A stretch of DNA of 64,000 nucleotides from an uncultured Hyphomicrobiales bacterium (GCA_903878085.1 CAIRGJ010000054.1:24146-88145), one strand, 5' to 3'. Positions 19,206 to 28,361 are shown, counted from the stretch's first letter. Notes: generated by a model from the letters alone, not told the origin. A program made the numbers and translations.

Positions 19206-20438
19206 ATGCGCCGGACAATTTTATTGTGTATCGCGCTCGTCGCGACAGCGTCCGCCGCATCCGCAGAGACCTATCACTGGCTGCAATACGCGCCGGATGG
19301 CCTGGAGGCGCGCGCCGTCACCGATCAGGCGGCGTGCCCGGCCGCCGAAGTGGACGGCGTCGGCAAGGCGATGACGATCCGCGCCGCTCCCGGCACGCAA
19401 TACCCCGTCACCATGTGCGCGTTGCCGATAGCGGCCGACGCGCGGTCCGCCACGATCGCGGGCGTTCCGCTGGCGCTGCCGCGCGCCGAACTAAAGCGCA
19501 TTGCCGTCATCGGCGACACCGGATGCCGCTTGAAGGGACAGGCGGTGCAGGCCTGCAACGATCCGCAGCAATGGCCGTTCCGTCTGATCGCGGACGTGGT
19601 CGCGCAACAAAAGCCCGATCTGGTGATCCATGTCGGCGACTATCATTACCGCGAGACGCCCTGTCCCGCGGGCGAGGCTGGGTGCGCCGGCAGTCCGTAC
19701 GGCGACAACTGGCCAGTGTGGCGGGCTGACTTCTTTGCCCCCGCCGATACGTTGCTGAAAGTGTCGCCCTGGGTGTTCGTGCGCGGCAATCACGAAGACT
19801 GCGAGCGCGGCGGACAAGGCTGGAGCCGGGCGCTGGAGCCCTACGCGTTTGACGTAGCGAAAGGCTGCAACGGAATCGGCAAGCCGTTCATCGTCCGGTT
19901 GCGCGGGCTCTCACTTGCCGTGATCGACGTCGCCACGGCGCGGGAAGAACGGGTCGATGAAGCGCAAGCTCAGTTATACCGCGAGCAATATCGTTCCTTG
20001 GCCGAGGCGACGGCGGGGCCAACCTGGATCTTGCAGCATCGTCCGATCTGGAGCCCCGGTGGAACCTTTTCCGGCAAGCTGATCGGCGACAGCAAGACGC
20101 TTGCCGTCGCCGCCAGCGGCGCGATCCCCGATAGCGTCACGCTGATCTTGTCGGGCCATCACCACCTGTTTCAGGTGTTGAATTATCAGAACCTGCCGGT
20201 GCAGATCGTCTCGGGCAACAGTGGCGACATCCTTAATCCCGGCACGGTAACCGATCCCGCCGGATGGACCGTCAATGGCGTGACGGTGCAGAGCGGGATG
20301 CACATGCCGGGGAGCTTCGGCTTTTCGATGTTCGAAAAGCAGAACGACGGCTGGCAAGTCACCAATTACACGAGACTGGGCATCCCCCGGGCATCCTGCC
20401 TGGTCAAAGACCGCACCGCAGCCTGCGCGCCGAAGTAA
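19206..20438 (+). CDS. Exported calcineurin-like metallophosphoesterase
   Basis: A 410-residue periplasmic phosphoesterase with a signal peptide (MRRTILLCIALVATASAASA). The dinuclear metal site motifs appear in order: IGDTGCR, VIHVGDYHYRE, FVRGNHEDCERGG and SGHHHLFQ. The N-terminal 90 residues form a family-specific domain. The substrate is unknown; candidates are nucleotides, phospholipids or sugar phosphates. It starts 9 bp after the aminotransferase gene and ends 1 bp before the dehydrogenase gene, so three genes on this strand likely share a transcript. Confidence 0.87.
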   Translation: MRRTILLCIALVATASAASAETYHWLQYAPDGLEARAVTDQAACPAAEVDGVGKAMTIRAAPGTQYPVTMCALPIAADARSATIAGVPLALPRAELKRIAVIGDTGCRLKGQAVQACNDPQQWPFRLIADVVAQQKPDLVIHVGDYHYRETPCPAGEAGCAGSPYGDNWPVWRADFFAPADTLLKVSPWVFVRGNHEDCERGGQGWSRALEPYAFDVAKGCNGIGKPFIVRLRGLSLAVIDVATAREERVDEAQAQLYREQYRSLAEATAGPTWILQHRPIWSPGGTFSGKLIGDSKTLAVAASGAIPDSVTLILSGHHHLFQVLNYQNLPVQIVSGNSGDILNPGTVTDPAGWTVNGVTVQSGMHMPGSFGFSMFEKQNDGWQVTNYTRLGIPRASCLVKDRTAACAPK

Positions 20439-20439
20439 C

Positions 20440-21552
20440 ATGACAGTAGAAAAATACGCCATGCCCGCGCCCATCACGATCGCCATTCTCGACGACGATC
20501 ACGTCATCCGCATGGCGCGATACGCGCTCGGCGGCCCGGGCGAGATCACCGACCAATGGGTGCGCGACTTTTTCCTGCCCGAGGACATGGACATCGGCCG
20601 CGTCTATGCGGCCGGCAATGGTCTGCATGAGGCCGACGGCGTGACGTTGATCCCGATGTCGGCCAAGCTCGACGTCCGCGCGGGCAGCGATGCCTCGATC
20701 CTGATCTTCCGGCGCGGCGTCATCGATGCCGCCTTGCTCGCCGCCAATCCGAAACTCAAGCTGATCCAGCGCATCGGCGCGCGGCCCGACGCCATCGATC
20801 TCAAGGCCGCGGCGGCGCGCGGCGTCAAAGTCTCCTGCCTGCCGCGCAAGACGATGCAATACACCGCCGAGCACGCCATCCTGCTGATGCTGGCGCTGTC
20901 CAAGCATCTGATCGAAGCCGACGACGCCGTGCGCCATGACCGCTGGGATCGCGCCCGCGTGCATCCCGAAAACGGCGTCGCCTATAACTACGCCGGCATT
21001 CCCAATCTCGGCGGGCTATTCAACAAAACCGTCGGAATCATCGGGCTGGGTGAGGTCGGGTCGCTCGCGGCCGGCATGGCGCGCGGCTTCGGCGCCCGCG
21101 TGCTCTATGCCAACCGCAACCGTCTGCCGGTCGAGCAGGAGCAGCGCCTCGGCGTCGAATACGCCGCCGTGCCAAAGCTTTTGGCCGAAGCCGACTTTGT
21201 CTCGATGCACGCCAATAATCTGCCGGAGAACAAAGGGCTGATCGGTGAAGCGACCTTCGCGCAGATGAAGAAGACGGCTTATTTCATCAACACAAGCCGC
21301 GGCCGCATGGTGGACGAGGACGCGCTCTACACCGCGCTGACCACGGGCGTGATCGCCGGCGCCGGCCTCGACGTGCATTACGAAGAGCCGCGCCCGCTAT
21401 CGGACCGCTACGCCAAACTGCGCAACGTCATCATGACGCCGCATCTGGCCGGCGGTTCACGCACCGGCATCGTCGACGAGATCGAAACGATCCTCGACAA
21501 CTGCCGCGCGGTGCTGGCGGGGAAACCGATCAAGTATCAGGTCAGCGCATGA
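20440..21552 (+). CDS. D-isomer-specific 2-hydroxyacid dehydrogenase
   Basis: NAD(P)-dependent dehydrogenase of the phosphoglycerate/formate dehydrogenase superfamily, 370 residues. The nucleotide-binding motif is GIIGLGEVGS, followed by the catalytic Arg region NTSRGRMVDEDALY, the Glu in DVHYEEPRPLSD and the His in MTPHLAGGSR. The first 100 residues are the substrate domain. An in-frame ATG at 20461 is an alternative start; neither has a strong ribosome-binding site. The stop codon lies inside a dispersed palindromic repeat (21545-21593), so the last residues VSA come from the repeat boundary. Confidence 0.88.
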   Translation: MTVEKYAMPAPITIAILDDDHVIRMARYALGGPGEITDQWVRDFFLPEDMDIGRVYAAGNGLHEADGVTLIPMSAKLDVRAGSDASILIFRRGVIDAALLAANPKLKLIQRIGARPDAIDLKAAAARGVKVSCLPRKTMQYTAEHAILLMLALSKHLIEADDAVRHDRWDRARVHPENGVAYNYAGIPNLGGLFNKTVGIIGLGEVGSLAAGMARGFGARVLYANRNRLPVEQEQRLGVEYAAVPKLLAEADFVSMHANNLPENKGLIGEATFAQMKKTAYFINTSRGRMVDEDALYTALTTGVIAGAGLDVHYEEPRPLSDRYAKLRNVIMTPHLAGGSRTGIVDEIETILDNCRAVLAGKPIKYQVSA

Positions 21553-21593
21553 TCCCGAAAAGTGTGAGGCGGTTTTCGGATAAGATCATGCGC
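21545..21593. repeat. Dispersed 49-bp palindromic element, copy 1
   Basis: Inverted repeat with outer arms GCGCATGATC and GATCATGCGC and inner arms CCGAAAA and TTTTCGG. The same element occurs at 35175-35221 and 47292-47340. In this copy the TGA stop of the dehydrogenase gene is part of the left arm. The folded transcript could act as a terminator between this gene and the convergent lipocalin-like gene. Confidence 0.8.
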
Positions 21594-21598
21594 CAAAG

Positions 21599-22000
21599 CT
21601 AGATCGCCGCGTCGGCGATCCGTTCCCAATACAATTCGCGATGCTGCATCACGCCCTGCCAGAGCCGCGGCTTTTGTGTGAGCACCAGCAGCTCGCCGTC
21701 GAAATGCGTGAAACGGGTCTGGTCGCCGCCGACGCGTTTGGGGTCGGCCGAGGCGTCGACGTGCGTGACCAGCGTCTTACCGTCATAATCGTAGTTGCCG
21801 CAGTACGAATTATATTCGCGCACCGTCTCTCCTTCGGGTAACGCGCCGCGGCCGTCGCACAGCACCGACATCATGCGTTTGTCGGGATAGAACACCAGAA
21901 GCCCGCGCGGCTTGTCGCCATAGGGCGGATGCATCGGCTTGCCGGCGTCGTCATGCGCCGCCGTCTTGCAAAGCCGCCAGGTGCCGACAATGCTTTTCAC
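21599..22000 (-). CDS. Lipocalin-like domain protein
   Basis: A 133-residue protein resembling the lipocalin-like family (PF13924 type): SIVGTWRLCKTAAHDDAGKPMHPPYGDKPRGLLVFYPDKRMMSVLC at the start, a central TLVTHVDASADPKRVGGDQTRF strand pair, and ELLVLTQKP near the end. It probably binds a small hydrophobic ligand. I place the start at the GTG at 22000, which overlaps the upstream Bug gene stop (GTGA) and has GGTGGA just before it; a longer ATG start at 22042 would lie inside the Bug gene. It is therefore coupled to the binding protein. Confidence 0.78.
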   Translation of the reverse strand: MKSIVGTWRLCKTAAHDDAGKPMHPPYGDKPRGLLVFYPDKRMMSVLCDGRGALPEGETVREYNSYCGNYDYDGKTLVTHVDASADPKRVGGDQTRFTHFDGELLVLTQKPRLWQGVMQHRELYWERIADAAI

Positions 22001-22980
22001 TGCTCCACCTTCAAGCCGAGCTTCTTGATCAGCGCGGCCCATTTGCCTTCTTCGCGCGCAATGTTGGCGGCATATTCGGCCGGTGTGCTGGCGATAGGCC
22101 CGCCGCCCGCGGCGGCAATGCGTTTCTTGAAGTCGTCGGAGTTCACGATACCGCGCAGCTCTTTATTGAGCCGGTCGACGATGGGCTTTGGCGTTCCGGC
22201 CGGCGCCACGACGCCGTAGTACTGCACGATATCGAGCGCCGGCATGCCGGATTCGGCGGTGGTCGGAACATCCGGGATGGCGGACAGTCGCTCAGGCGAG
22301 GCGACAGCGATGGCGCGCAGCTTGCCAGCCTGGATATTGCCGATCGCCGGCGGCAGCGTGTTGAAGGCAAACATCACATGGCCGCCGAGCAGATCGTTGG
22401 TCAGCGGTCCGGTGCCTTTGTAGGTCACGATGGTGACGTCGGTGCCGGTCAGCGATTTGAATTGCTCGGCGCCGAAATAATTGAGCGTCGGCGATGGCGG
22501 TGTGCCGATCGTGACCTTGCCCGGGTCCTTCTTGGCAAGCGCTACGATGTCCTTCATGGATTTCGCCGGCACGTCGGGGTTCGACATAATGACGATGGGA
22601 ATGGACGCGATCAGGCTGACCGGAGCAAAATCTTTCGCCAGGTCGTAACCGGTGTCGGGCGGCAGGCTGGCGCCGGTGACCAGCATCAGCAGCGTGTAGC
22701 CGTCGGGCGCGGCCTTGGCGCCGTCGCGCACGCCGATCACCGAGCCTGCGCCGGGGCGGTTCAAGACCAGCACCTGTTGGTTGAGGGCTTCGCCCAGCCT
22801 TTGCGCGACGATGCGGCCGACCGTGTCGACGCCGCCGCCGGCCGGGTAGGGCACGATCAGCGAGACGCCGTGCGATGGATAGTCCTGCGCGCACGCGCCG
22901 CTGACCGCAAATGCCGTGGCGAGCAGCACGGCGAGGACGCCAAGTTTCTTGGATCTATTTAATTTTTTACGACGAGGCAT
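21997..22980 (-). CDS. Bug-type tripartite tricarboxylate transporter binding protein (first of three)
   Basis: Periplasmic solute-binding protein of the Bug/TctC family, 327 residues, with a basic start and hydrophobic signal (residues about 12-32, ending SGACA). Family landmarks are YPSHGVSLIVPYPAGGGVDTVGRIVAQRL, VLNRPGAGSVIGVRDGAKAAPDGYTLLM, GGHVMFAFNTLPPAIGNIQAGKLRAIAVASPERL and DVPTTAESGMPALDI. Ligands of this family are often carboxylates. No tctA or tctB membrane genes are nearby, so it is an orphan receptor. It is divergent from a second Bug gene 230 bp away, and coupled to the lipocalin-like gene downstream. Confidence 0.9.
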   Translation of the reverse strand: MPRRKKLNRSKKLGVLAVLLATAFAVSGACAQDYPSHGVSLIVPYPAGGGVDTVGRIVAQRLGEALNQQVLVLNRPGAGSVIGVRDGAKAAPDGYTLLMLVTGASLPPDTGYDLAKDFAPVSLIASIPIVIMSNPDVPAKSMKDIVALAKKDPGKVTIGTPPSPTLNYFGAEQFKSLTGTDVTIVTYKGTGPLTNDLLGGHVMFAFNTLPPAIGNIQAGKLRAIAVASPERLSAIPDVPTTAESGMPALDIVQYYGVVAPAGTPKPIVDRLNKELRGIVNSDDFKKRIAAAGGGPIASTPAEYAANIAREEGKWAALIKKLGLKVEQ

Positions 22981-23209
22981 TTTTGCCCTCCGGTTTTTCC
23001 GTCCCTAGTTGCCGTCATCTTGGCAGGGATTGGCGGGCTTTAAAACCGGGCTGTCTCCGGGCGGCGGGGCGATCAGCCTCTCGGCTGCGCGGCCTGCCTG
23101 CCTTCAATCCGCTCCCGATCTTGCCGGTCGATTGACAGCCGATGCATGAGCGACCTTAATTGATGCATCGGTTGCATAAAAATAATCAAAATCTTGCCGG
23201 GGGGGATCG

Positions 23210-24184
23210 ATGAAAGCCAAGGCCCTATGCGCAGCAATTGCGCTCGTGCTCGGCGTGACCGCGGCCGTGCCGACGCAAGCGGCGAGTTACCCGGAGCAAA
23301 ACATCACCATCGTGGTGCCGTTTCCGCCCGGCGGCGCCTCCGATGTCACGGCGCGCCTGACCGGCAACAGCCTGTCGGAGCGCATCGGCAAGCCCGTCAT
23401 CATCGAAAACCGTGCCGGCGCCAATGGCGGCATCGGCGCCGCCAGCGTCAAACTGGCCAAGCCGGACGGCTACACTTTGTTGATTGGATCGATCGGCGTC
23501 TATGCCATCAATCCGGCGCTGTACAAAAATCTCAAATACGAGCCGCTCAAGGATTTCGATCTGCTGTCGGTGATTGTGCGCACGCCCAATGTCTTGGTAG
23601 CGAGCCCGGACTTTCCCGCCAATAACGTCAAGGAATTGATTGCGTACCTCAAGGCCAATCCAAACAAGGTGACCTTTGCTTCATCGGGTACGGGGTCTTC
23701 CGACCATTTGACCGCCGCGTTGTTCTGGCAAAAAACCGCGACGACAGGCATCCATGTGCCCTACAAAGGCGGCGGGCCAGCCATCAACGATCTGATGGGC
23801 GGACACGCCAACGTGTCGTTTCAAAATATGGGTGCGGTTGCCCAGCAGATCAGGGCCGGCAAGCTGAAGGCGCTGGCGGTCACCAGCGAAAAGCGTAGCG
23901 CCGCGCTGCCGGATGTGCCGACCACCGCCGAGGCCGGCGTGGCCGACCTGATTGTTTATTCCTGGCAGGCTGCGGCCGCGCCGAAAGGCTTGCCGGCGGA
24001 TGTGCGGGGCAGATTGGAATCCGCACTGATCGCGGCGGCCAGTGCACCGGAGATCAAGAAGCAGTTCAACGATATCGGCTTTGATGTCGTTGCCGGCACC
24101 GGGGCCGAGTTTGCGGCCTTCCTGGCGGGCGAACTGCAACGCTGGAATGCGGTGGTCGAAACCGGGAAAATCGTCGCCGACTAG
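23210..24184 (+). CDS. Bug-type tripartite tricarboxylate transporter binding protein (second of three)
   Basis: A second TctC-like periplasmic receptor, 324 residues, signal peptide residues 1-24 ending TQAA. Motifs: YPEQNITIVVPFPPGGASDVTARLTGNSLSERIGKPVIIENRAGANGGIGAASVKLAKPDGYTLLIG, ALFWQKTATTGIHVPYKGGGPAINDLMGGHANVSF and DVPTTAEAGVADLIVYSWQ. A GGGGGGA run ends 5 bp before the ATG. It differs from the divergent neighbour in the binding-cleft segments, so the two probably recognise different carboxylates. No membrane partner genes are present. Confidence 0.92.
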   Translation: MKAKALCAAIALVLGVTAAVPTQAASYPEQNITIVVPFPPGGASDVTARLTGNSLSERIGKPVIIENRAGANGGIGAASVKLAKPDGYTLLIGSIGVYAINPALYKNLKYEPLKDFDLLSVIVRTPNVLVASPDFPANNVKELIAYLKANPNKVTFASSGTGSSDHLTAALFWQKTATTGIHVPYKGGGPAINDLMGGHANVSFQNMGAVAQQIRAGKLKALAVTSEKRSAALPDVPTTAEAGVADLIVYSWQAAAAPKGLPADVRGRLESALIAAASAPEIKKQFNDIGFDVVAGTGAEFAAFLAGELQRWNAVVETGKIVAD

Positions 24185-24407
24185 CGGCCGATCGGAGATA
24201 CGATCGGCGGTCCCTCTTGGCTGCTGCTGCTTGGGTCAGCAGCTTCTCGCGAACGCGCTGTTTCCAGTCATGTCCACTTTTGGCCCGAAGCGGTCCTAAC
24301 GTTTATCGCTGCCTTGACGTAGCGCAGACAGGGCGCGACACTTTCCGAACAAATTGAAAATGAGCGGAGCCGTTCGAGCATCCGACATAAGTCCCCGGGA
24401 GGACATC

Positions 24408-25157
24408 ATGAAAATTCAACGTGCGATCGCTGCGATCGTCGGACTGGCATTGCCGCTTCTGGCGGCTCAGGCTCAGGCAGCGGAGATCAAGGTGTTGGCC
24501 TCAACAGCCGTGAAGACGGTTCTTGAGGAGCTCGTGCCGCAATTCGAGAAAGCAACGGGCAACAAAGTCGCTGTTGGCATCGCTCCGGCCGCGGTGTTGA
24601 AAACACAAATCGATCAGGGCGCGGCATTTGACGTTGCCATCCTCACGGTGCCGATCACCGACGGCCTCGCGAAAGAAGGAAAGCTCGATACGACGCGCAC
24701 GACCATCGCGCACGCGGGGATCGGCGTTGCCATCCGCAAAGGCGCGCCGAAGCCCGATATCGGCACGACGGAGGCCTTCAAGCGGGCGCTCCTCAATGCC
24801 AAATCTATCGGCTTCACGGCAGGAGGCGCTAGCGGCGTCTATCTCAAAAGCTTGTTCGAGAAACTCGGCATTGCCGACGAGCTCAAACCCAAGCTCAAAC
24901 TGTTGCAGGGCCCGGCCGGCGAAGCGGCCGCCAATGGCGACGTTGAAATCGGCATGACGCAGATCAGCGAGATTCTACCCTATGCCAACGCCGAGCTTGT
25001 CGGACCGCTGCCGCCGGACAGTCAGTCCTACACTTACTTCTCGGCCGCCGTGGCGGTGGCCAGCAAGGAACCCGATGCGGCCAAGGCATTCATCAAATTT
25101 CTCGCTGCGCCGGCCGCGCTGGCGGTGATCAAGGCAAAGGGCATGGAGCCGGGTTGA
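24408..25157 (+). CDS. ModA-like substrate-binding protein
   Basis: Periplasmic binding protein of the molybdate/extracellular solute type, 249 residues, with signal peptide residues 1-25 ending AQAQA. IKVLASTAVKTVLEELVPQFEKATGNKVAVGIAPAAVLKTQIDQGAAFDVAIL is the ModA-type N-terminal lobe, and GEAAANGDVEIGMTQISEILPYANAELVGPLP the C-terminal lobe. GGGAGG 6 bp upstream supports the ATG at 24408. No modB or modC gene follows, so oxyanion transport is uncertain; many such orphans bind organic ligands. It is the only gene in its unit, ending just before a 9-bp tandem repeat. Confidence 0.85.
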   Translation: MKIQRAIAAIVGLALPLLAAQAQAAEIKVLASTAVKTVLEELVPQFEKATGNKVAVGIAPAAVLKTQIDQGAAFDVAILTVPITDGLAKEGKLDTTRTTIAHAGIGVAIRKGAPKPDIGTTEAFKRALLNAKSIGFTAGGASGVYLKSLFEKLGIADELKPKLKLLQGPAGEAAANGDVEIGMTQISEILPYANAELVGPLPPDSQSYTYFSAAVAVASKEPDAAKAFIKFLAAPAALAVIKAKGMEPG

Positions 25158-25200
25158 TCGGCACACCACGGGCTCTATTGCCGCAAAGTGCGGCAACCGC

Positions 25201-25272
25201 AGCAAGCGAAGCAAGCGAAGCAAGCGAAGCAAGCGAAGCAAGCGAAGCAAGCGAAGCAAGCGAAGCAAGCGA
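25201..25272. repeat. Tandem repeat, 8 copies of 9 bp
   Basis: Eight perfect head-to-tail copies of AGCAAGCGA directly upstream of the start at 25284. The repeat is open in all three forward frames; in the frame of the following gene it would encode repeated Gln-Ala-Lys. Perfect identity of all units suggests recent slippage or ongoing length change. Confidence 0.95.
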
Positions 25273-25283
25273 AGAAAGATTCG

Positions 25284-25631
25284 ATGCCAATCAAATCCAA
25301 GTATCTGTTCGTCGCCAGCATGGACGTGGACCCTGAAAAGGAGGCGCTATTCAACGATGTCTACGACACTGAGCATGTGCCCAATCTCTTGAAGGTGCCG
25401 GGCGTGCATGCCGTCATGCGCATTGAAGGTGAGCCGTTCACGGTGAGCATCGGTGGCGAAGAAAAGCGAGTAGCCCCCGATGGCCCGCGCCATAGCGCTC
25501 TCTACGAGATCGACGGTCCGCACGTTCTGGTGAGCCGCGAATGGGCGGAGGCTGTCGAAGCCGGACGCTGGCCCCGTGAGGTGCGGCCCTTCACCCACAA
25601 TCGGAAGCACGCGCTCTACCGGGTACGTTAG
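25284..25631 (+). CDS. Conserved hypothetical protein, EthD/dimeric alpha-beta barrel-like
   Basis: A 115-residue soluble protein beginning MPIKSKYLFVASMDVDPEKEALFNDVYDTEHVPNLLKVPGVHAVMRIEG. The strand-helix-His pattern (EHVPNLLKVPGV) is like EthD or other ferredoxin-like dimeric barrel proteins that bind or convert small aromatic compounds. The C-terminal part (HSALYEIDGPHVLVSREWAEAVEAGRWPREVRPFTHNRKHALYRV) completes the fold. The frame is open upstream through the 9-bp tandem repeat to 25188, so a variant with a repetitive Gln-Ala-Lys N-terminus is possible. I prefer the ATG at 25284. Enzyme activity is not assigned. Confidence 0.75.
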   Translation: MPIKSKYLFVASMDVDPEKEALFNDVYDTEHVPNLLKVPGVHAVMRIEGEPFTVSIGGEEKRVAPDGPRHSALYEIDGPHVLVSREWAEAVEAGRWPREVRPFTHNRKHALYRVR

Positions 25632-25738
25632 CCCTGACGGCGAGAGCCGCCACAACAAGCAACATCGAAGCGCGCCAGGGGCAAAGTGGACGTTGGCCAA
25701 CCGCCGCGCATCAATCTCGTTTGGCTAAATCTCGTATC

Positions 25739-27370
25739 TCACGGCGGCGGCGTGGTCGTCAGCGGCTCGGCGGCGCGGCCGCGGAAATCGTACACGGTGG
25801 TGTAGACCACGCCTTCGCGCTCGACGGTGGCCATGATCGGCGCTTGCAAATGCCGACAATAGAACGTGCCGAGCGCCATGGCGAAGTCGGCTTTCTTCTG
25901 GTCGAAGGTGGTTTCGAATTGCGGCCCGAGATCGACCTCCGCCGTCGATTGCGGGCCGCAGATCGCGACCACCCAGCGCCGTCCGGCGGGCGGCTTCTCG
26001 CTCGCAGCGGCGAGCCTGCCGCGCAGCTCGATGGCCGCCTGTTTGAAGGCGAGCCCCCAATAATCCAGCATGTAGTTGTCGCGCGCCATGCGCACGCCGC
26101 CCGACGCCGCGTTGAACGACGTATATTCGAACGGATGCAGGCGCACGATCTCGACGATCGGCAAGGCAACGCCGCCGATAAACACGGCGGTCAGGAGGCC
26201 GAGCGCAAGTCGTCCGTAGCGGCGGATTCGGTCGGCGATCCAGGCAAAAGCAAGCCCGCCGACGGCTGCGAAGGGCGGCACCACAAAGATGAAATGCCGC
26301 ACACCGTTGTAAAGCGCCGGCCGCATCACCATCGCGACGGCGATCGGCAGAATGGTCGTCAACGCCAGCATCAGCAGACTGGCGCGTCTGTTGATGATCA
26401 CTTCCTTGCGCAACGTGAGCAGCAGGATGCTGACGAAGCCGAACGCGCCAAGCGCCAGCATGACCTCAGGCAGCGTCAACACGAACAAATGCGGCAGGTA
26501 GCTTGGCGGCATGTTCGGGACCGGAATTTGCCGGCCCTCGTACAATTCTTCCCACGGCTTTTCGAAAAACGTGTCGAAGTATTCCGCCGCGCGCAATGGA
26601 TTGAGCGGCGAGACGATTGACCAGGGCCACAACAGGCCCATGATCAGATAACCGAGCGCCAAAGCCGGCAGCATGATCCAGATGAATTGCCCGCAGCGTT
26701 GAGTGGCGAGCTTCCAGCCGCGCGTCCGGACGTCGGTTGCGACGATCAGCAGCAACGCGGCCGCTGCGGCGGGCGCCGCGATGCCGGCCAGAATTCGAGT
26801 GCCGAACGCGAGGCCAAGACCGACGCCAATAATCACGACGGTGCGCACGTTCGGCCGCGGATATTCGTCGAGGGTGCGCACGATCCCGAACAACAGGATC
26901 ACGATCGCGGTCGCGAACGGCGCGTCTTTCGCGTTGATGAACATGTGGCCATAGAACAACGGGCACGTTGCCAGGAGGATCAAGGCCGCAAGCCCGGCCA
27001 CCGGTCCGCCGGAAGATCCGCCTAAGCGGCGGGCGAGCCGCCACGTGACAAACAGGCCGACAATGCCGATCGCGGCGCCGACGAGGCGGCGCGTCTCGAA
27101 CAGATCGAACGGCAAGACTTTGGCGGCGAGCGCCGCCGCCATGTCGAAGCCGCCGCCGTATTTGTACAAATTGACGAAGGACAGTGCGGCCGTGTCGGTA
27201 AAGCCCGAGCCGTAAAGCTTGAGCAACAGGTCGCCATATTGCGAATGGGTGTAATCGTCCCAGCCGAGACCGTAGTCGCGAAACGTGAACAGCGCGGCGA
27301 TCGCGACGATGGCCAGCACGACAAGCGCAAAACGGTCGGCAAAATAATTTGCCGACCGCATGTCTTGCAT
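25739..27370 (-). CDS. GT39-like polytopic membrane glycosyltransferase
   Basis: A 543-residue integral membrane protein with about 11-12 hydrophobic segments over the first 400 residues and a soluble C-terminal part of about 120 residues. After the first helix comes RDYGLGWDDYTHSQYGDLLL, where the Asp pair in the first periplasmic loop fits the catalytic site of the PMT/ArnT (GT39/GT83) fold, which transfers sugars from polyprenyl phosphate. The start MQDMRSANYFADRF at 27370 lacks a strong ribosome-binding site. It lies 19 bp downstream of sodB, but a functional link is unlikely. The acceptor is unknown. Confidence 0.78.
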   Translation of the reverse strand: MQDMRSANYFADRFALVVLAIVAIAALFTFRDYGLGWDDYTHSQYGDLLLKLYGSGFTDTAALSFVNLYKYGGGFDMAAALAAKVLPFDLFETRRLVGAAIGIVGLFVTWRLARRLGGSSGGPVAGLAALILLATCPLFYGHMFINAKDAPFATAIVILLFGIVRTLDEYPRPNVRTVVIIGVGLGLAFGTRILAGIAAPAAAAALLLIVATDVRTRGWKLATQRCGQFIWIMLPALALGYLIMGLLWPWSIVSPLNPLRAAEYFDTFFEKPWEELYEGRQIPVPNMPPSYLPHLFVLTLPEVMLALGAFGFVSILLLTLRKEVIINRRASLLMLALTTILPIAVAMVMRPALYNGVRHFIFVVPPFAAVGGLAFAWIADRIRRYGRLALGLLTAVFIGGVALPIVEIVRLHPFEYTSFNAASGGVRMARDNYMLDYWGLAFKQAAIELRGRLAAASEKPPAGRRWVVAICGPQSTAEVDLGPQFETTFDQKKADFAMALGTFYCRHLQAPIMATVEREGVVYTTVYDFRGRAAEPLTTTPPP

Positions 27371-27389
27371 CGTCGATGACCTAAGAATG

Positions 27390-27992
27390 TTACTTGGTCG
27401 CGGCGGCGAACGTCTCTTCCACGTATTCCCAGTTCACCAGGTGATCGAGGAACGCTTTGAGATAATCGGGGCGGCGATTGCGATAGTCGATGTAGTAGGA
27501 GTGCTCCCAGACGTCGCAGCCGAGGATCGGCGTCGCGCCATGCACCAGCGGGCTCTCGCCGTTCGGCGTCTTGGCCACGGCGAGCTTGCCGTCTTTCACC
27601 GTCAGCCAGGCCCAGCCGGAGCCGAACTGGGTGATGCCGGCTTGCGTGAAGTCTTCCTTGAACTTGGCGAGGCCGCCGAGATCGGAATCGATCTTGGCCG
27701 CGAGCTTGCCCGGAAGCTTGTCGCCGCCGCCGTTCGGCTTCATCCATTTCCAGAAATGCAGGTGATTGTAGTGCTGGCCCGCATTGTTGAAGAGGCCGGC
27801 GTTCTTGCCGAACGAGCCCTTCACGATCTCTTCGAGCGATTTGTCTTCCAGGCCGCTGCCGGCCAGCAGCTTGTTGCCGTTATCGACATAGGCCTTGTGG
27901 TGCTTGTCGTGATGATATTCGAGCGTTTCGCGCGACATATACGGCGCCAGCGCGTCATGGGAATAGGGCAGCTCGGGCAGCGTGAACGACAT
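27390..27992 (-). CDS. sodB: Superoxide dismutase, Fe-type
   Basis: Dismutates superoxide to hydrogen peroxide and oxygen. The 200-residue protein has all four metal ligands: His in YHHDKHHKAYV, His in NHLHFW, and Asp and His in DVWEHSYYIDY. In FNNAGQHYNH the Gln matches the iron-specific Gln69 position of E. coli SodB; manganese enzymes have Gly there. Iron or cambialistic use is therefore favoured. No signal peptide, so it is cytoplasmic. A GAGGAGG site ends 5 bp before the ATG at 27992. Confidence 0.95.
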   Translation of the reverse strand: MSFTLPELPYSHDALAPYMSRETLEYHHDKHHKAYVDNGNKLLAGSGLEDKSLEEIVKGSFGKNAGLFNNAGQHYNHLHFWKWMKPNGGGDKLPGKLAAKIDSDLGGLAKFKEDFTQAGITQFGSGWAWLTVKDGKLAVAKTPNGESPLVHGATPILGCDVWEHSYYIDYRNRRPDYLKAFLDHLVNWEYVEETFAAATK

Positions 27993-28361
27993 CAGATCCT
28001 CCTCGATCGACCAACGATGACTTGCGGAATAGGCCAGCCTCTGAATGAAACCGGCATGTACCTGGAGAGTTCCCCTATTAAGCTAGTTAGGCGTTGGCGC
28101 GCATCGGAGCAACCTTTTGCGGTGGGGCGGAATAGGGGGGATTCCACCCTCGCGCAAGGCTTGGAGAGGGTGTTTTTGGCGCCGAGTTTTCCCGCCGCCG
28201 GCGGTGTGGATGCGGTTTAAGTGCCTGGAAGATCAGCATTAATGAAGTTTGAAGGCATTGAATGGTATTTTAACATTAACAGTTGCCGCAAATGCCGGAA
28301 AAAGCGAGAATTGTCTCATATTAGAAGAGCTTAGCGGTTTTCCGGTCTAGTAGAGGATCGT
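27993..28361. other. Intergenic region between sodB and the repeat-containing membrane protein
   Basis: About 370 bp between divergent genes. The half next to sodB is GC-rich; the half near 28220-28340 is AT-rich with TTTTAACATTAAC and probably holds the plus-strand promoter. I could not identify a defined operator (no clear Fur, Irr or OxyR site). A long open frame across it on the plus strand is antisense to sodB and has no protein-like composition. Confidence 0.45.

Noticed and set aside
25201..25272. Possible CRISPR array
   Set aside because: Units are 9 bp, directly abutting, without spacers; a simple tandem repeat.
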